Positions 55,194 through 63,476 of a DNA stretch of 64,000 nucleotides are shown piece after piece. Origin of the DNA: JACKJK01 sp046159835 (GTDB taxonomy: Bacteria > Pseudomonadota > Alphaproteobacteria > Rhizobiales > Tepidamorphaceae); contig NZ_JBJXCY010000001.1 of NCBI RefSeq assembly GCF_046159835.1, positions 1,612,001 through 1,676,000 on the forward strand, in the 5' to 3' direction. The notes under the pieces were generated by a model. That model saw only the letters and a program-made list of their open reading frames with translations. It did no database searches and had not been told where the DNA came from. The position numbers and the translations under genes were made by a program. Every line of letters starts with the position of its first letter. The stretch's first letter is position 1.

Positions 55194-55987
55194 GCGTCCT
55201 GCAGGCCCAGCGTGAAGAGCTTGCCGAACTCCGGCAGGCGGTCATTGATCCCCGCAAGCCGCAGCGTGTGCCAGGCAATCGCGTGGTTCGACGAGGTGAC
55301 CGGCAGGCCGGTCAGCTGCTCCAGCTGCGCCACGTCGCGCACGAGGCGGACGCTGGTGCACGAAACAAAAACTGCGTCGACGCCCGGCGTCTTGGCGAGT
55401 TCCGCCGTGGCATTGGCAACCGAGCGCGGCGAGATGCGCGCGACCACGTTGTCATTGGGCTCCTTGAAAGACCCCATGATCGGGACCTCGAACCCGGCAC
55501 CTTCGAAATAGCTGCGAATGCCCTCGTTCACGTCGTCGGAATACGGCGTCAGCACCGCGATGCGCTTGGCGCCCAGCGCGTGAAACGCGGCGAATGCTGC
55601 GCTGACGGGATTGGTGGGCGCGGCCTCGCTGCGCGCTTCGTTGATGAGCGAACAGACACGGTCGCGACCGATCACCATGGAGGCCGACGTGCAGCCGAAG
55701 CCGATCGCGTCGAACGGCATGCCCGGCAGCAGCAGGTCGGTCGTCGGCACGATCCGCGCTTCCATCGCCTTCAGGGTTTCCGGCGTGATGTTCGGCTCGT
55801 TCTCGATTCGCGCCTGGTAGAGCGCGACGCCCGGCACCTTTTCAAGGATCAGCCGGAACTCGTGCTCAATGGTGTGGTCGCTTGCCAGAACCACCATGCC
55901 GATGCGGGCACGCTCCGCGATGCCTTCATCCGTCTCGTAGTCGAACTTCCGGATTTCCCGCTGCACGGGCAATTCATGGACGTTCAT
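55190..55987 (-). CDS. Asp/Glu racemase superfamily protein, maleate isomerase/arylmalonate decarboxylase-like
   Basis: The 265-residue protein has both catalytic-type Cys motifs of maleate isomerases and related enzymes: GFGCTSASMVIG near residue 98 and VFVSCTSVRLV near 206, plus RIAVLTPYSDDVNEGIRSYF for the second Rossmann-like half. It probably isomerises or decarboxylates a dicarboxylic acid, feeding the CitE-like lyase encoded by the overlapping next gene. The frame is open to 56026, but GGAAGGGAAG before the ATG at 55987 fixes the start. It stands 118 bases from the GT4 gene upstream on the same strand. Confidence 0.84.
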   Translation of the reverse strand: MNVHELPVQREIRKFDYETDEGIAERARIGMVVLASDHTIEHEFRLILEKVPGVALYQARIENEPNITPETLKAMEARIVPTTDLLLPGMPFDAIGFGCTSASMVIGRDRVCSLINEARSEAAPTNPVSAAFAAFHALGAKRIAVLTPYSDDVNEGIRSYFEGAGFEVPIMGSFKEPNDNVVARISPRSVANATAELAKTPGVDAVFVSCTSVRLVRDVAQLEQLTGLPVTSSNHAIAWHTLRLAGINDRLPEFGKLFTLGLQDA

Positions 55988-56105
55988 GGCGCTTCCCTTC
56001 CGCACGAGTGCGAATGATTTGCACAAAGCTTAAGCCTGTGCGGCTTGCTGTGCAATTGAAGGAAAACATCCCCGCCATGCATGTCCCGCGGTCCTGCGGC
56101 GGTGG

Positions 56106-57155
56106 TCAGCCCCTGGCGCGGGCTTCGACGAGCGCGTGTTCGCGCCGCCAGCGCAAGCTGTTGCCGAGCCTTCTGGCTGGCCAGTCGGCAAGGAATGCCG
56201 CGAACTCGTCGCGCTCATCCGCGCTGCCCACCGGGGGCGCGGCCAGTGCGCTTTCATAGAGGGCTTCGTAGCGATCGACGCACAGTTCGATATCGCTCTC
56301 GACGCGCACCCTGTCACGCACGACACGCGCAGCCTGCTGATCGTAGGACGCGATTGCCGAATCCACGGCATCGCGCGTGATCGGGCCTGAAAACGCGCCG
56401 CGCCCGAAGTTCTGGTCGCGCATCGCGGTGTAGTTGTCCGGCGTCACCACGCCGGCAAAGCCGCGCCCATCAGCCACCACGACCGCCGCGCCGCAGCTCA
56501 TGGCCTCGATGGCGGACCGGCCGGTCGCGAACACGATGTCGCTTGCCGCAAGCCGCCACTTCGGGTCATCGGTGCGTTTGCCCGGTCCGCGCCCGAACGC
56601 CGAAAACGAAAGGCCGCGCTCACGACACACGGACCGCACCAGTGAGACTTCGTTGTGCGTCTTGCTGAAGACGCAGACGCTCCGGGGGCTTTGCGGACGC
56701 TCGGTCTTTGAAAGCGGAAAGCGCTTGAGGTCGATGCCGTTGTGAACAAGGTCCACGCGGCCCCCGTCGATCCCATGATCGTCGACAAGAAAATTACGGC
56801 GCAGTTCGTCGACCACGACATACTTGCGAATCCGAGAGAAGAGCGGTGGCCTGTCGAACCAATTGCGCGTGTCGCGGCTCGTCCAGACCATCGGAACGCC
56901 CGGAAAATGCGCCAGCGCCGCAACGGCTGGAATGTTATGATGACCGTGGATGACGTCTGGCGGCTCGCTGAGGTCTTCAAGCCGGTCGACGACTTCGATT
57001 TCCAGCCCGCGCATCTTGCGGGCGATGCGGCCGAGCCGCTTGGCGAAAATGCTCACCTTGGCGTTGCGTTCAACCAGCGACAAGGCGATGTCGCGCGTCG
57101 CCGTTTCGGTGCCCGTATGACCGCGCAGCGTCAAGTTTGTAATCAGAACATGCAT
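56106..57155 (-). CDS. Family 4 glycosyltransferase
   Basis: The 349-residue GT-B enzyme begins MHVLITNLTLRGHTGTETAT with the glycine-rich donor loop, has VIHGHHNIPAVAAL in the first domain, LVHNGIDLKRFP at the domain junction and DIVFATGRSAIEAMSCGAAVVVADGRG with the Glu-x7-Glu-like nucleotide-sugar site (first acid present, second site changed). It probably builds a surface polysaccharide. A much longer open frame continues to 57950, but that part is antisense to the acyl-CoA dehydrogenase-like gene. The start at 57155 fits the fold. It is divergent from the gene cluster at 57277-60058. Confidence 0.83.
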   Translation of the reverse strand: MHVLITNLTLRGHTGTETATRDIALSLVERNAKVSIFAKRLGRIARKMRGLEIEVVDRLEDLSEPPDVIHGHHNIPAVAALAHFPGVPMVWTSRDTRNWFDRPPLFSRIRKYVVVDELRRNFLVDDHGIDGGRVDLVHNGIDLKRFPLSKTERPQSPRSVCVFSKTHNEVSLVRSVCRERGLSFSAFGRGPGKRTDDPKWRLAASDIVFATGRSAIEAMSCGAAVVVADGRGFAGVVTPDNYTAMRDQNFGRGAFSGPITRDAVDSAIASYDQQAARVVRDRVRVESDIELCVDRYEALYESALAAPPVGSADERDEFAAFLADWPARRLGNSLRWRREHALVEARARG

Positions 57156-57276
57156 TCGGACGCCCCGGAGCCCTTCTTCGTATCGAAGTTTGTATGTGGC
57201 TATGGCATATCGTCGGCACAATCCCAATCTTGCGGAGCGGGAAACTGCAATTTGTCGTGCAACGGGGGATAAGCAC

Positions 57277-58473
57277 GTGACAATCGACACCGGCCCATTC
57301 GCCGGCGAGGCGGCGGATAGGACCGCGCACGCAGACGAACTCGTCGGGCGCGTGCAACACCACCTCAAGACAGAGCAGCATTTCGATCCCGTCGGCTGGC
57401 GGGCCAGCGAGCTACTTCGCGGCCTCGCGGGCCTGGACCTGCCCACGCGCGTCGGTGGTGCCGGGGCGTCCGCCGCTGACATGACAGACACCTTCCGCCG
57501 GCTGGGACGCATCGACCTTGAATTGCGCGACATCGCAGGCGCCGGCCATGCCCGCCTGCTGACACACGCGCGGACACGGCGTTTCGATCCCCTCCTGAAG
57601 GATGTCGCCAGCGGCGCGGCTTTCTGCGCCGTGGCCATCACCGAACCGGGCACCGGATCCGACCTGCATGCGCTGGAAACGGTGGCGCGTGGCGGTGATG
57701 ACGGATTCGTTCTCAATGGCACCAAGCAGCATGTCTCCCGGATCGAGGAATGCACGCATCTCATCGTGCTCGCCTCCGTCTTCCGTCCACATGCGCGGAT
57801 CACAGCCTTCCTCGTGCCAAGTGATGCGCCTGGCGTCAGCATCGAGGCCATGTCGCCGATGGGCATGTCGTCGGTCTCGTGGGGGCGGGTGCGCCTCGAA
57901 GAAGTTTCCATCCCCCGTGAAAACCGAATCGGCGGCGAAGGCGAAGGCATTTCGCTGTTTCTGAGGCACTTCAGTTATTGGCGCGTGATGATGGCAGCCA
58001 CCGCCATCGGTTCGGCTCAGGCCGCGGTCGACGCGGCGATGGAGCGGATGAAGACCCGCGAAGCCTTCGGTGGACCGATCGGGCGTTTTTCCCATCTCCA
58101 GCTTGCGCTCGCCGAGCATGTCGCGAGCCTGCGGATGGCATGGTTGCTGGTGTTCGATGCCGCTGGTCGCCTGGACGGTCGCGACACCGCCATCACCGAG
58201 GCGGCCATGGCGAAAGCCGAAGCCGTCGAGCGCGCCATCCATGCTGTCGAATGGGCAATGACCGTCTTCGGCGCGGCGGGTTACGACCGTGAAACGGGGC
58301 TTGAGAAGCGCTACCGCGACCTTGCCGGCATGCGCATGGCTGATGGCACAACCGACGTGTTGCGCGGACAGGTTGCGCGCTCCCTGCTGGGTGACCGGCT
58401 CTACGAAGCGGGCCTTGGCCGCGATGGCGACCACGAAGCGCTCAACGATATTCCGAGAAGGCTGTTCTGGTGA
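57277..58473 (+). CDS. Acyl-CoA dehydrogenase family protein
   Basis: The 398-residue protein has the family flavin-binding regions: FCAVAITEPGTGSDLHALET with the substrate loop, SSVSWGRVRLEEVSIP, and the helical C-terminus with RMKTREAFGGPIGRFSHLQ. The catalytic-base region reads MADGTTDVLRGQ, with Asp where a Glu is usual, so normal beta-oxidation is not certain. The GTG at 57277 has GGGGGAT before it; an upstream ATG at 57190 would add 29 poor residues. It overlaps the acyltransferase gene (GTGA) and is divergent from a GT4 gene. This suggests a role in surface-sugar or acyl-group modification, not fatty acid use. Confidence 0.8.
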   Translation: MTIDTGPFAGEAADRTAHADELVGRVQHHLKTEQHFDPVGWRASELLRGLAGLDLPTRVGGAGASAADMTDTFRRLGRIDLELRDIAGAGHARLLTHARTRRFDPLLKDVASGAAFCAVAITEPGTGSDLHALETVARGGDDGFVLNGTKQHVSRIEECTHLIVLASVFRPHARITAFLVPSDAPGVSIEAMSPMGMSSVSWGRVRLEEVSIPRENRIGGEGEGISLFLRHFSYWRVMMAATAIGSAQAAVDAAMERMKTREAFGGPIGRFSHLQLALAEHVASLRMAWLLVFDAAGRLDGRDTAITEAAMAKAEAVERAIHAVEWAMTVFGAAGYDRETGLEKRYRDLAGMRMADGTTDVLRGQVARSLLGDRLYEAGLGRDGDHEALNDIPRRLFW

Positions 58474-59114
58474 TCGAGGAAGAACTTTCCCTGTCCCGCG
58501 ACGAGGCACTCGCCGCGGGCGTGCTGATACTTGCGCCCGGCGCGCGGGTTTCGCCCTCCATTCGCGTCGTCCCGCGCGAGGATGACGGCACCGACCACGG
58601 CCCGGTCGAGATCGGCGAAGACACGATCGTGCGCGAAGGCGTCGTGCTGTCCACCGGCACGAGGCTCGGCCGCAACGTCATGGTCGGGCACAACTGCGTC
58701 ATCCGCCGCTGCTTCACGATCGGCGACAATTCCATGCTCTCGCATCTCGTCAGCGTGCAGCATGACGTCACCGTCGGTTCGCTCTCACGCATATCTTCGC
58801 TGACGCACCTTGCAGGCGGGACGCTGATCGAGGATCGCGTCCAGATCGGCGCGAATGTCGCCACGGTTGATTCCAACGCCATGCGCTGGCCGGAAAAGGA
58901 CAAGCAGAAGACGTTGCTGCGCGGCCCCATCTTCCGGCGCGGCTGCCGCGTCGGCAGCGGCACGACGATCCTGTCCGGCGTGGAGATCGGCCGCAACACG
59001 ATGATCGGCGCGGGCTCCACCGTGACGCGCGACATGCCCGAAGGCGTGGTCGCCTACGGCAATCCGGCCTACGTGCAGCGCGACCGCCACGACATTCCCG
59101 ACCACCTGAAGTGA
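58470..59114 (+). CDS. Hexapeptide-repeat (LbetaH) acyltransferase
   Basis: The 214-residue protein is built of left-handed beta-helix repeats (for example VEIGEDTIVREGVVLSTGT, LGRNVMVGHNCVI, IEDRVQIGANVAT, SGVEIGRNTMIGAGSTV) and ends with VVAYGNPAYVQ, as in the WbpD/DapH-like acetyltransferases that modify amino sugars or sugar nucleotides. The likely catalytic His is in VGHN or SHLVSVQHD. It starts with a GTG overlapping the previous TGA, and its own stop overlaps the next gene's GTG, so three genes are translationally coupled. Confidence 0.82.
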   Translation: MIEEELSLSRDEALAAGVLILAPGARVSPSIRVVPREDDGTDHGPVEIGEDTIVREGVVLSTGTRLGRNVMVGHNCVIRRCFTIGDNSMLSHLVSVQHDVTVGSLSRISSLTHLAGGTLIEDRVQIGANVATVDSNAMRWPEKDKQKTLLRGPIFRRGCRVGSGTTILSGVEIGRNTMIGAGSTVTRDMPEGVVAYGNPAYVQRDRHDIPDHLK

Positions 59115-60058
59115 CGGGTTCGCTCGCGTTCTTCTTCTGCGTCGAGCCGGGCTGGCTGGAACCGCAGGCACGGTTGCTGGCGCGCTCGATCCGGCGGTCC
59201 GCGGGGCGCTACGCGGACACCGAAGTCCACGCGGTGCAGCCGCGCGGAACCGACCCGCTGACCCCGGAAACGACCGACTGCTTCGCGGCCTGTGACGTCA
59301 CGCACCACGCCGGCAGATGGAACACGCGCCAGGCCAACCTTGGCACCGCGAACAAGGTTCATGCGGCTGCATTGATCGAAACGCGGAGCGAAGCGGAAAT
59401 CCTCGTCTTCCTCGACACGGACACCGTCGTCCTGGGCGAACCTTCCGAACTGGACCTGCATGACGACGAAGATATCGCTGTGCAACTCACGACCCGGGGT
59501 CTGGGCGGCACGACCGGCCCGAGCGACCCGCTGGAGCCCTACTGGGCGGCGTGCGCGCAGGCTTGTGGTGTCGAACTGCCGGCCATGGTGGACACGCTCA
59601 TCAGCCGAAAGCGGGTGCGGGGCTACTACAATGGCGGGCTGGTCGCCATGCGCCGCAGCGCCGGCATCGGCACGCAATGGCGCGACGTCCTCAACCGCAT
59701 CGACCCGCTGACGCACGAGCGCCGCCGCTATATGGACCAGGTCTCGCTGTCGCTGGTTGCTGCCGCAAGACCGGAACGGGTGCGGATCCTGCCCCCGACC
59801 TACAACTACAACATTCGCGAGCGCGGACAGTTCGGCAGCGAACTCGACACTTTGCCCTTGGACGAGATCGTCATCGCGCACTACCACAAGGCATTCTCTC
59901 GCCCGGACTTTCTTCCGCGCGTGCGCCCTGCCCTTGATCCGCAGAGCGACGCCTTCCGCTGGCTCGCTCCGCAACTTCCCTTGCCGCCGGTGATGAAGCG
60001 CTGGCGTCACCCTGTCCGCGACCGGCTGGAGAAACTGGCCGGGCTCCGGCGCGGTTGA
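59111..60058 (+). CDS. GT-A-type glycosyltransferase-like protein
   Basis: The 315-residue protein has a GT-A-like layout: LAFFFCVEPGWLEPQARLLA, the DxD motif in ILVFLDTDTVVLG near residue 98, RGYYNGGLVAMRRS in the middle, and YMDQVSLSLVAA and AHYHKAF towards the end. It likely transfers a sugar in surface polysaccharide synthesis. Its GTG overlaps the acyltransferase stop (GTGA). The broken gene at 49128 shows a similar acidic motif but is otherwise different. The gene ends this three-gene set, 56 bases before the aldehyde dehydrogenase gene. Confidence 0.75.
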   Translation: MTGSLAFFFCVEPGWLEPQARLLARSIRRSAGRYADTEVHAVQPRGTDPLTPETTDCFAACDVTHHAGRWNTRQANLGTANKVHAAALIETRSEAEILVFLDTDTVVLGEPSELDLHDDEDIAVQLTTRGLGGTTGPSDPLEPYWAACAQACGVELPAMVDTLISRKRVRGYYNGGLVAMRRSAGIGTQWRDVLNRIDPLTHERRRYMDQVSLSLVAAARPERVRILPPTYNYNIRERGQFGSELDTLPLDEIVIAHYHKAFSRPDFLPRVRPALDPQSDAFRWLAPQLPLPPVMKRWRHPVRDRLEKLAGLRRG

Positions 60059-60114
60059 CAGGGATCGCCCGCTGCTGACTTGCTCGCATCTCATCAAGCC
60101 ACAGCGGAGCGACG

Positions 60115-61557
60115 ATGACCCACACCACCAACATGCGGAACTTCTATATCGACCGTGCTTGGGTTGCCCCCTCCCCGGAAGCTCGCGTTCTCGACGTGAT
60201 CGATCCATCGACCGAGGAAGCCTTCACGCAGGTCGCAGTCGGCACGAAGGCCGATGCGCAGCGTGCGATATCCGCAGCGCGCGCTGCGTTTCCCGCCTTT
60301 TCGCGCACCACCCGGCAAGAGCGCATCGACCTGCTGACCGCGATCCGCGCCGCCTACAAGGCGCGCGTCGAGGACATCGCGCAGGCGATCAGCGCCGAAA
60401 TGGGCGCACCCATCGCTTTCGCCCGTTCTTCGCAAGCGCTGGCCGGTCTCGGTCACCTGAAAGCTGCCATCGAGGCGCTGAAGACGTACGAATTCGAAAT
60501 CCAGCGAGGCACCACGCGCATCGTCCATGAGCCCATCGGCGTTGCCGGGCTCATCACGCCGTGGAACTGGCCGATGAACCAGATCACCTGCAAGGTGGCT
60601 CCGGCCATCGCCGCTGGCTGCACCATGGTTCTGAAGCCGAGCGAGGTCGCCCCTGTCAGCGGCATCATCATTGCCGAAATCATGCACGAGGCGGGCGTTC
60701 CCGCAGGTGTCTTCAACCTCGTCAGCGGCGACGGGACGGGCGTCGGCCAGGAACTGTCTTCGCACCCGGAAATCGACGTGGTGTCCTTCACCGGCTCGAC
60801 GCGCGCCGGCATCCTCGTGGCCAAGTCCGCCGCCGACACGGTGAAGCGCGTGGCGCAGGAACTGGGCGGCAAGTCGCCCAACATCATCCTGCCCGATGCC
60901 GACCTCGAAGCCGCCGTCACCAGTGGCGTGGAGAATTGCTTCGAAAATTCCGGCCAGTCCTGCGACAGCCCGACCCGAATGCTGGTCTCGCGCGACCAGC
61001 ACGCCGCAGCGCTGGAAATCGCCAGGGCTGCCGCAGAGGCCCACGTGACCGGCGATCCGCGCGACGAGGCAACCGGGCTCGGCCCCGTCGTCAGCGAGGT
61101 GCAGTTCGAGAAGATCCAGAACCTCATCCAGGCGGGAATCGACGGGAACGCCACCCTCGTCACCGGCGGCACGGGCCGCCCGGACGGCATGAACCGGGGC
61201 TACTTCGTCAAGCCGACCGTTTTCGGCGATGTCCGCAACGACATGCGCATCGCGCGCGAGGAAATCTTCGGGCCGGTCCTGTCGATCCTGCCCTACGATA
61301 GCGAGGAACAGGCGATCGAGATCGCCAACGACACGCCCTACGGCCTCGCGGCCTACGTCCAGTCCGGCGACCTTGAGCGCGCTCGCCATGTCGCGCGGCA
61401 GTTGCGCGCCGGACAGGTCAGCATCAACGGACCGGACTGGGACCTTTTCGCCCCCTTCGGCGGATACAAGCAGTCCGGCAACGGGCGCGAATATGCCGAC
61501 TGGGGCATTCATGATTTCGTGGAGACCAAGGCCATCGTCGGCTACGGCGACGCCTGA
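60115..61557 (+). CDS. NAD(P)-dependent aldehyde dehydrogenase
   Basis: The 480-residue enzyme oxidises an unknown aldehyde. It has the cofactor-binding segment ITPWNWPMNQITCKVAPAIA, FTGSTRAGILV, the general base Glu in AQELGGKSPNI, the catalytic Cys in NSGQSCDSPTRMLV, and the late EEIFGPVLSILPYD and FAPFGGYKQSGNGRE. It is not betB, which lies at 8344. The ATG at 60115 follows AGCGGAGCG. Neighbours suggest no particular pathway. Confidence 0.9.
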   Translation: MTHTTNMRNFYIDRAWVAPSPEARVLDVIDPSTEEAFTQVAVGTKADAQRAISAARAAFPAFSRTTRQERIDLLTAIRAAYKARVEDIAQAISAEMGAPIAFARSSQALAGLGHLKAAIEALKTYEFEIQRGTTRIVHEPIGVAGLITPWNWPMNQITCKVAPAIAAGCTMVLKPSEVAPVSGIIIAEIMHEAGVPAGVFNLVSGDGTGVGQELSSHPEIDVVSFTGSTRAGILVAKSAADTVKRVAQELGGKSPNIILPDADLEAAVTSGVENCFENSGQSCDSPTRMLVSRDQHAAALEIARAAAEAHVTGDPRDEATGLGPVVSEVQFEKIQNLIQAGIDGNATLVTGGTGRPDGMNRGYFVKPTVFGDVRNDMRIAREEIFGPVLSILPYDSEEQAIEIANDTPYGLAAYVQSGDLERARHVARQLRAGQVSINGPDWDLFAPFGGYKQSGNGREYADWGIHDFVETKAIVGYGDA

Positions 61558-61583
61558 TCCGGCAACCGCTCGATCCGGCGCCA

Positions 61584-61597
61584 TTGATCGGCATCAA
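61584..61597. promoter_or_regulatory. FNR/FixK-type box upstream of the mbfA-FNT operon
   Basis: TTGAT-CGGC-ATCAA is a perfect match to the TTGAT-N4-ATCAA consensus for FNR/FixK/Anr regulators. It is extended by one pairing base on each side. Its centre is about 92 bases upstream of the mbfA ATG. A TTATCT at about 61639 is a possible -10, which would put the box near -61, a usable activator position. Confidence 0.65.
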
Positions 61598-61682
61598 TGT
61601 CCGTGTTTGCCCTGCGTTGGCTGGTCGGACGGGCACCCTTATCTTGATGACACGTCCTCAAACGAACGTGCAGGATGCGACC

Positions 61683-62666
61683 ATGCTCAACCGCCTCTTC
61701 AGTTTCGGAAAGCGTGACTTCTCCTCGCTCAGCGAGCAGGAGATTCTCGCGCTCGCGATCTCATCGGAAGAGGACGATGCGCGCATCTACGCGGCCTACG
61801 CAGACGGGTTGCGCGATCAGTATCCGGCGTCCGCCAAGGTTTTCGAGGAGATGGCAGAGGAGGAAAACACCCACCGCCGCCGCCTGATCGACCTGCACAA
61901 GGCGCGCTTCGGCGACACCATCCCCCTTATCCGCCGCGAGCACGTGCGCGGCTACTACGAGCGCAAGCCGGATTGGCTCGTGCGCCCCCTCGGGCTGGAG
62001 AAGGTGCGCGACATGGCCGAGCAGATGGAGCGGCAGGCGCACCGCTTCTATCTCGAAGCAGCCAAGCGCGCCGGCGATGCCGACACCCGCAAGCTGCTGG
62101 GTGACCTCGCCGAAGCAGAGCAAAGCCACGAGTCGCTGGCGCGCCGGCTTGGGATGGAGCACACGCCAACAGACGTGAAGGACGAGGAAGAGGCAAGCGA
62201 GCGCCGCCAGTTCATCCTCACCTATGTCCAGCCGGGCTTGGCCGGACTGATGGACGGTTCGGTTTCCACGCTGGCCCCGATCTTTGCCGCAGCCTTCGCA
62301 ACGGGCGACACGTGGCAGACCTTCCTCGTCGGCCTGTCGGCATCCGTTGGCGCGGGCATCTCCATGGGCTTCACCGAAGCCGCCCACGATGACGGCGTGT
62401 TGTCCGGGCGCGGGTCACCGGTCAAGCGCGGCCTAGCTTCCGGCATCATGACGGCGGTGGGCGGGCTCGGCCACGCCCTGCCCTACCTCATCCCCGATTT
62501 CTGGACGGCGACTTCCATCGCGGTGCTGGTCGTCTTCATCGAGCTTTGGGCCATTGCTTGGATCCAGAACCGCTACATGGACACGCCGTTCTTCCGGGCG
62601 ACCTTCCAGGTGGTGCTGGGCGGCGCGCTGGTCTTCGCCGCAGGCGTGTTGATCGGCAACGCCTGA
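61683..62666 (+). CDS. mbfA: Membrane-bound ferritin MbfA (iron/H2O2 tolerance)
   Basis: The 327-residue protein joins an N-terminal ferritin-like di-iron domain (about 1-165; EEDDARIYAAYAD, MAEEENTHRRRL and LAEAEQSHESLARRL give the Glu and His ligands) to a C-terminal VIT1/CCC1-like membrane domain (about 180-327; FILTYVQPGLAGLMDGSVS). MbfA proteins of rhizobia export iron and protect against peroxide. An open frame starts at 61584, but the ATG at 61683 gives the family start MLNRLFSFGKRDFSSLSEQE. An FNR/FixK-type box lies upstream and an FNT channel gene follows 18 bases downstream. I see no Irr-type ICE box. Confidence 0.92.
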   Translation: MLNRLFSFGKRDFSSLSEQEILALAISSEEDDARIYAAYADGLRDQYPASAKVFEEMAEEENTHRRRLIDLHKARFGDTIPLIRREHVRGYYERKPDWLVRPLGLEKVRDMAEQMERQAHRFYLEAAKRAGDADTRKLLGDLAEAEQSHESLARRLGMEHTPTDVKDEEEASERRQFILTYVQPGLAGLMDGSVSTLAPIFAAAFATGDTWQTFLVGLSASVGAGISMGFTEAAHDDGVLSGRGSPVKRGLASGIMTAVGGLGHALPYLIPDFWTATSIAVLVVFIELWAIAWIQNRYMDTPFFRATFQVVLGGALVFAAGVLIGNA

Positions 62667-62684
62667 GCGCGGGGGCGCAGCACG

Positions 62685-63476
62685 ATGGCAACGAACAACC
62701 CGACCGGGCTGGATGCCTACAAGCCCGCCCAGATCGCGGACCTTGTCGAAAGCGCGGGCGTCGCCAAGGCTGCCCTGCCGCTGACGCAGATGTTCACGCT
62801 CGCAGTGCTGGCTGGTGCTTTCATCGCGATTGGCGGTGCGGCCTACACGATGGTGATGACCGGGGTGGATGCGGGGTTCGGCCCGGCGCGGTTCCTTGGC
62901 GGTGTCGTCTTCTCGCTGGGACTGATACTCGTCGTGGTGGGCGGCGCGGAACTCTTCACCGGCAACGCCCTAATGGTGATGGCCGCAGTCGACAGGCGGA
63001 TCACGCTGGCCAGCCTCCTGCGAAGCTGGAGCATTGTTTACCTCGGCAATTTTACCGGCAGCGTCGCGCTGGCCGTTGCCTTCGCCTTCACCGGGCTGCT
63101 CGACGGCACAATGGGCGAAACGGCCGCCTCAATCGCGCAAGGCAAGGTGTCCCTCGGCGCAGTGGAAGCCTTCATGCGCGGCGCGCTGTGCAACATGCTG
63201 GTCTGCCTGGCCGTGTGGCTGACGATCGCCGCGCGCACGGTGGCGGGCAAGATTCTCGCGATCATCTGGCCGATCGCAGGCTTCGTCCTGCTCGGCCTCG
63301 AACACTCCATCGCCAACATGTACCTGATCCCGCAGGGCATGTTCGCCGGGGCGGACGCGGACTTGGCCGGAATGTGCTTCAACCTCGCCTTCGTGACGCT
63401 TGGAAACATTGTCGGCGGCGCGGGCGGCGTGGCACTGGCCTATCGTCTCGCATACGGCCCGCGCGCAAGCACCTAA
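62685..63476 (+). CDS. Formate/nitrite transporter (FNT) family channel
   Basis: The 263-residue protein has six membrane helices and FNT motifs: LAGAFIAIGGAAYTM, GGAELFTGNALMV in helix 2-3, YLGNFTGSVALAV, and GALCNMLVCLAVWL with LEHSIANMYLIP and the conserved His and Asn region. Such channels carry formate, nitrite or hydrosulfide. Together with mbfA it forms a probable operon under an FNR/FixK-type box, fitting a change to low oxygen. GCGGGGGCGCAGCACG precedes the ATG. Its stop overlaps that of the convergent GNAT-containing gene by four bases. Confidence 0.9.
   Translation: MATNNPTGLDAYKPAQIADLVESAGVAKAALPLTQMFTLAVLAGAFIAIGGAAYTMVMTGVDAGFGPARFLGGVVFSLGLILVVVGGAELFTGNALMVMAAVDRRITLASLLRSWSIVYLGNFTGSVALAVAFAFTGLLDGTMGETAASIAQGKVSLGAVEAFMRGALCNMLVCLAVWLTIAARTVAGKILAIIWPIAGFVLLGLEHSIANMYLIPQGMFAGADADLAGMCFNLAFVTLGNIVGGAGGVALAYRLAYGPRAST

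Noticed and set aside
56106..57950. A 614-codon open frame on the minus strand
   Set aside because: The N-terminal 265 codons are antisense to the acyl-CoA dehydrogenase-like gene. Only the part from 57155 looks like a glycosyltransferase.
61558..61682. Irr-binding (ICE) box upstream of mbfA
   Set aside because: I looked for the TTTAGAA-type motif expected from rhizobial mbfA control and found none; the only clear palindrome is the FNR/FixK-type box.
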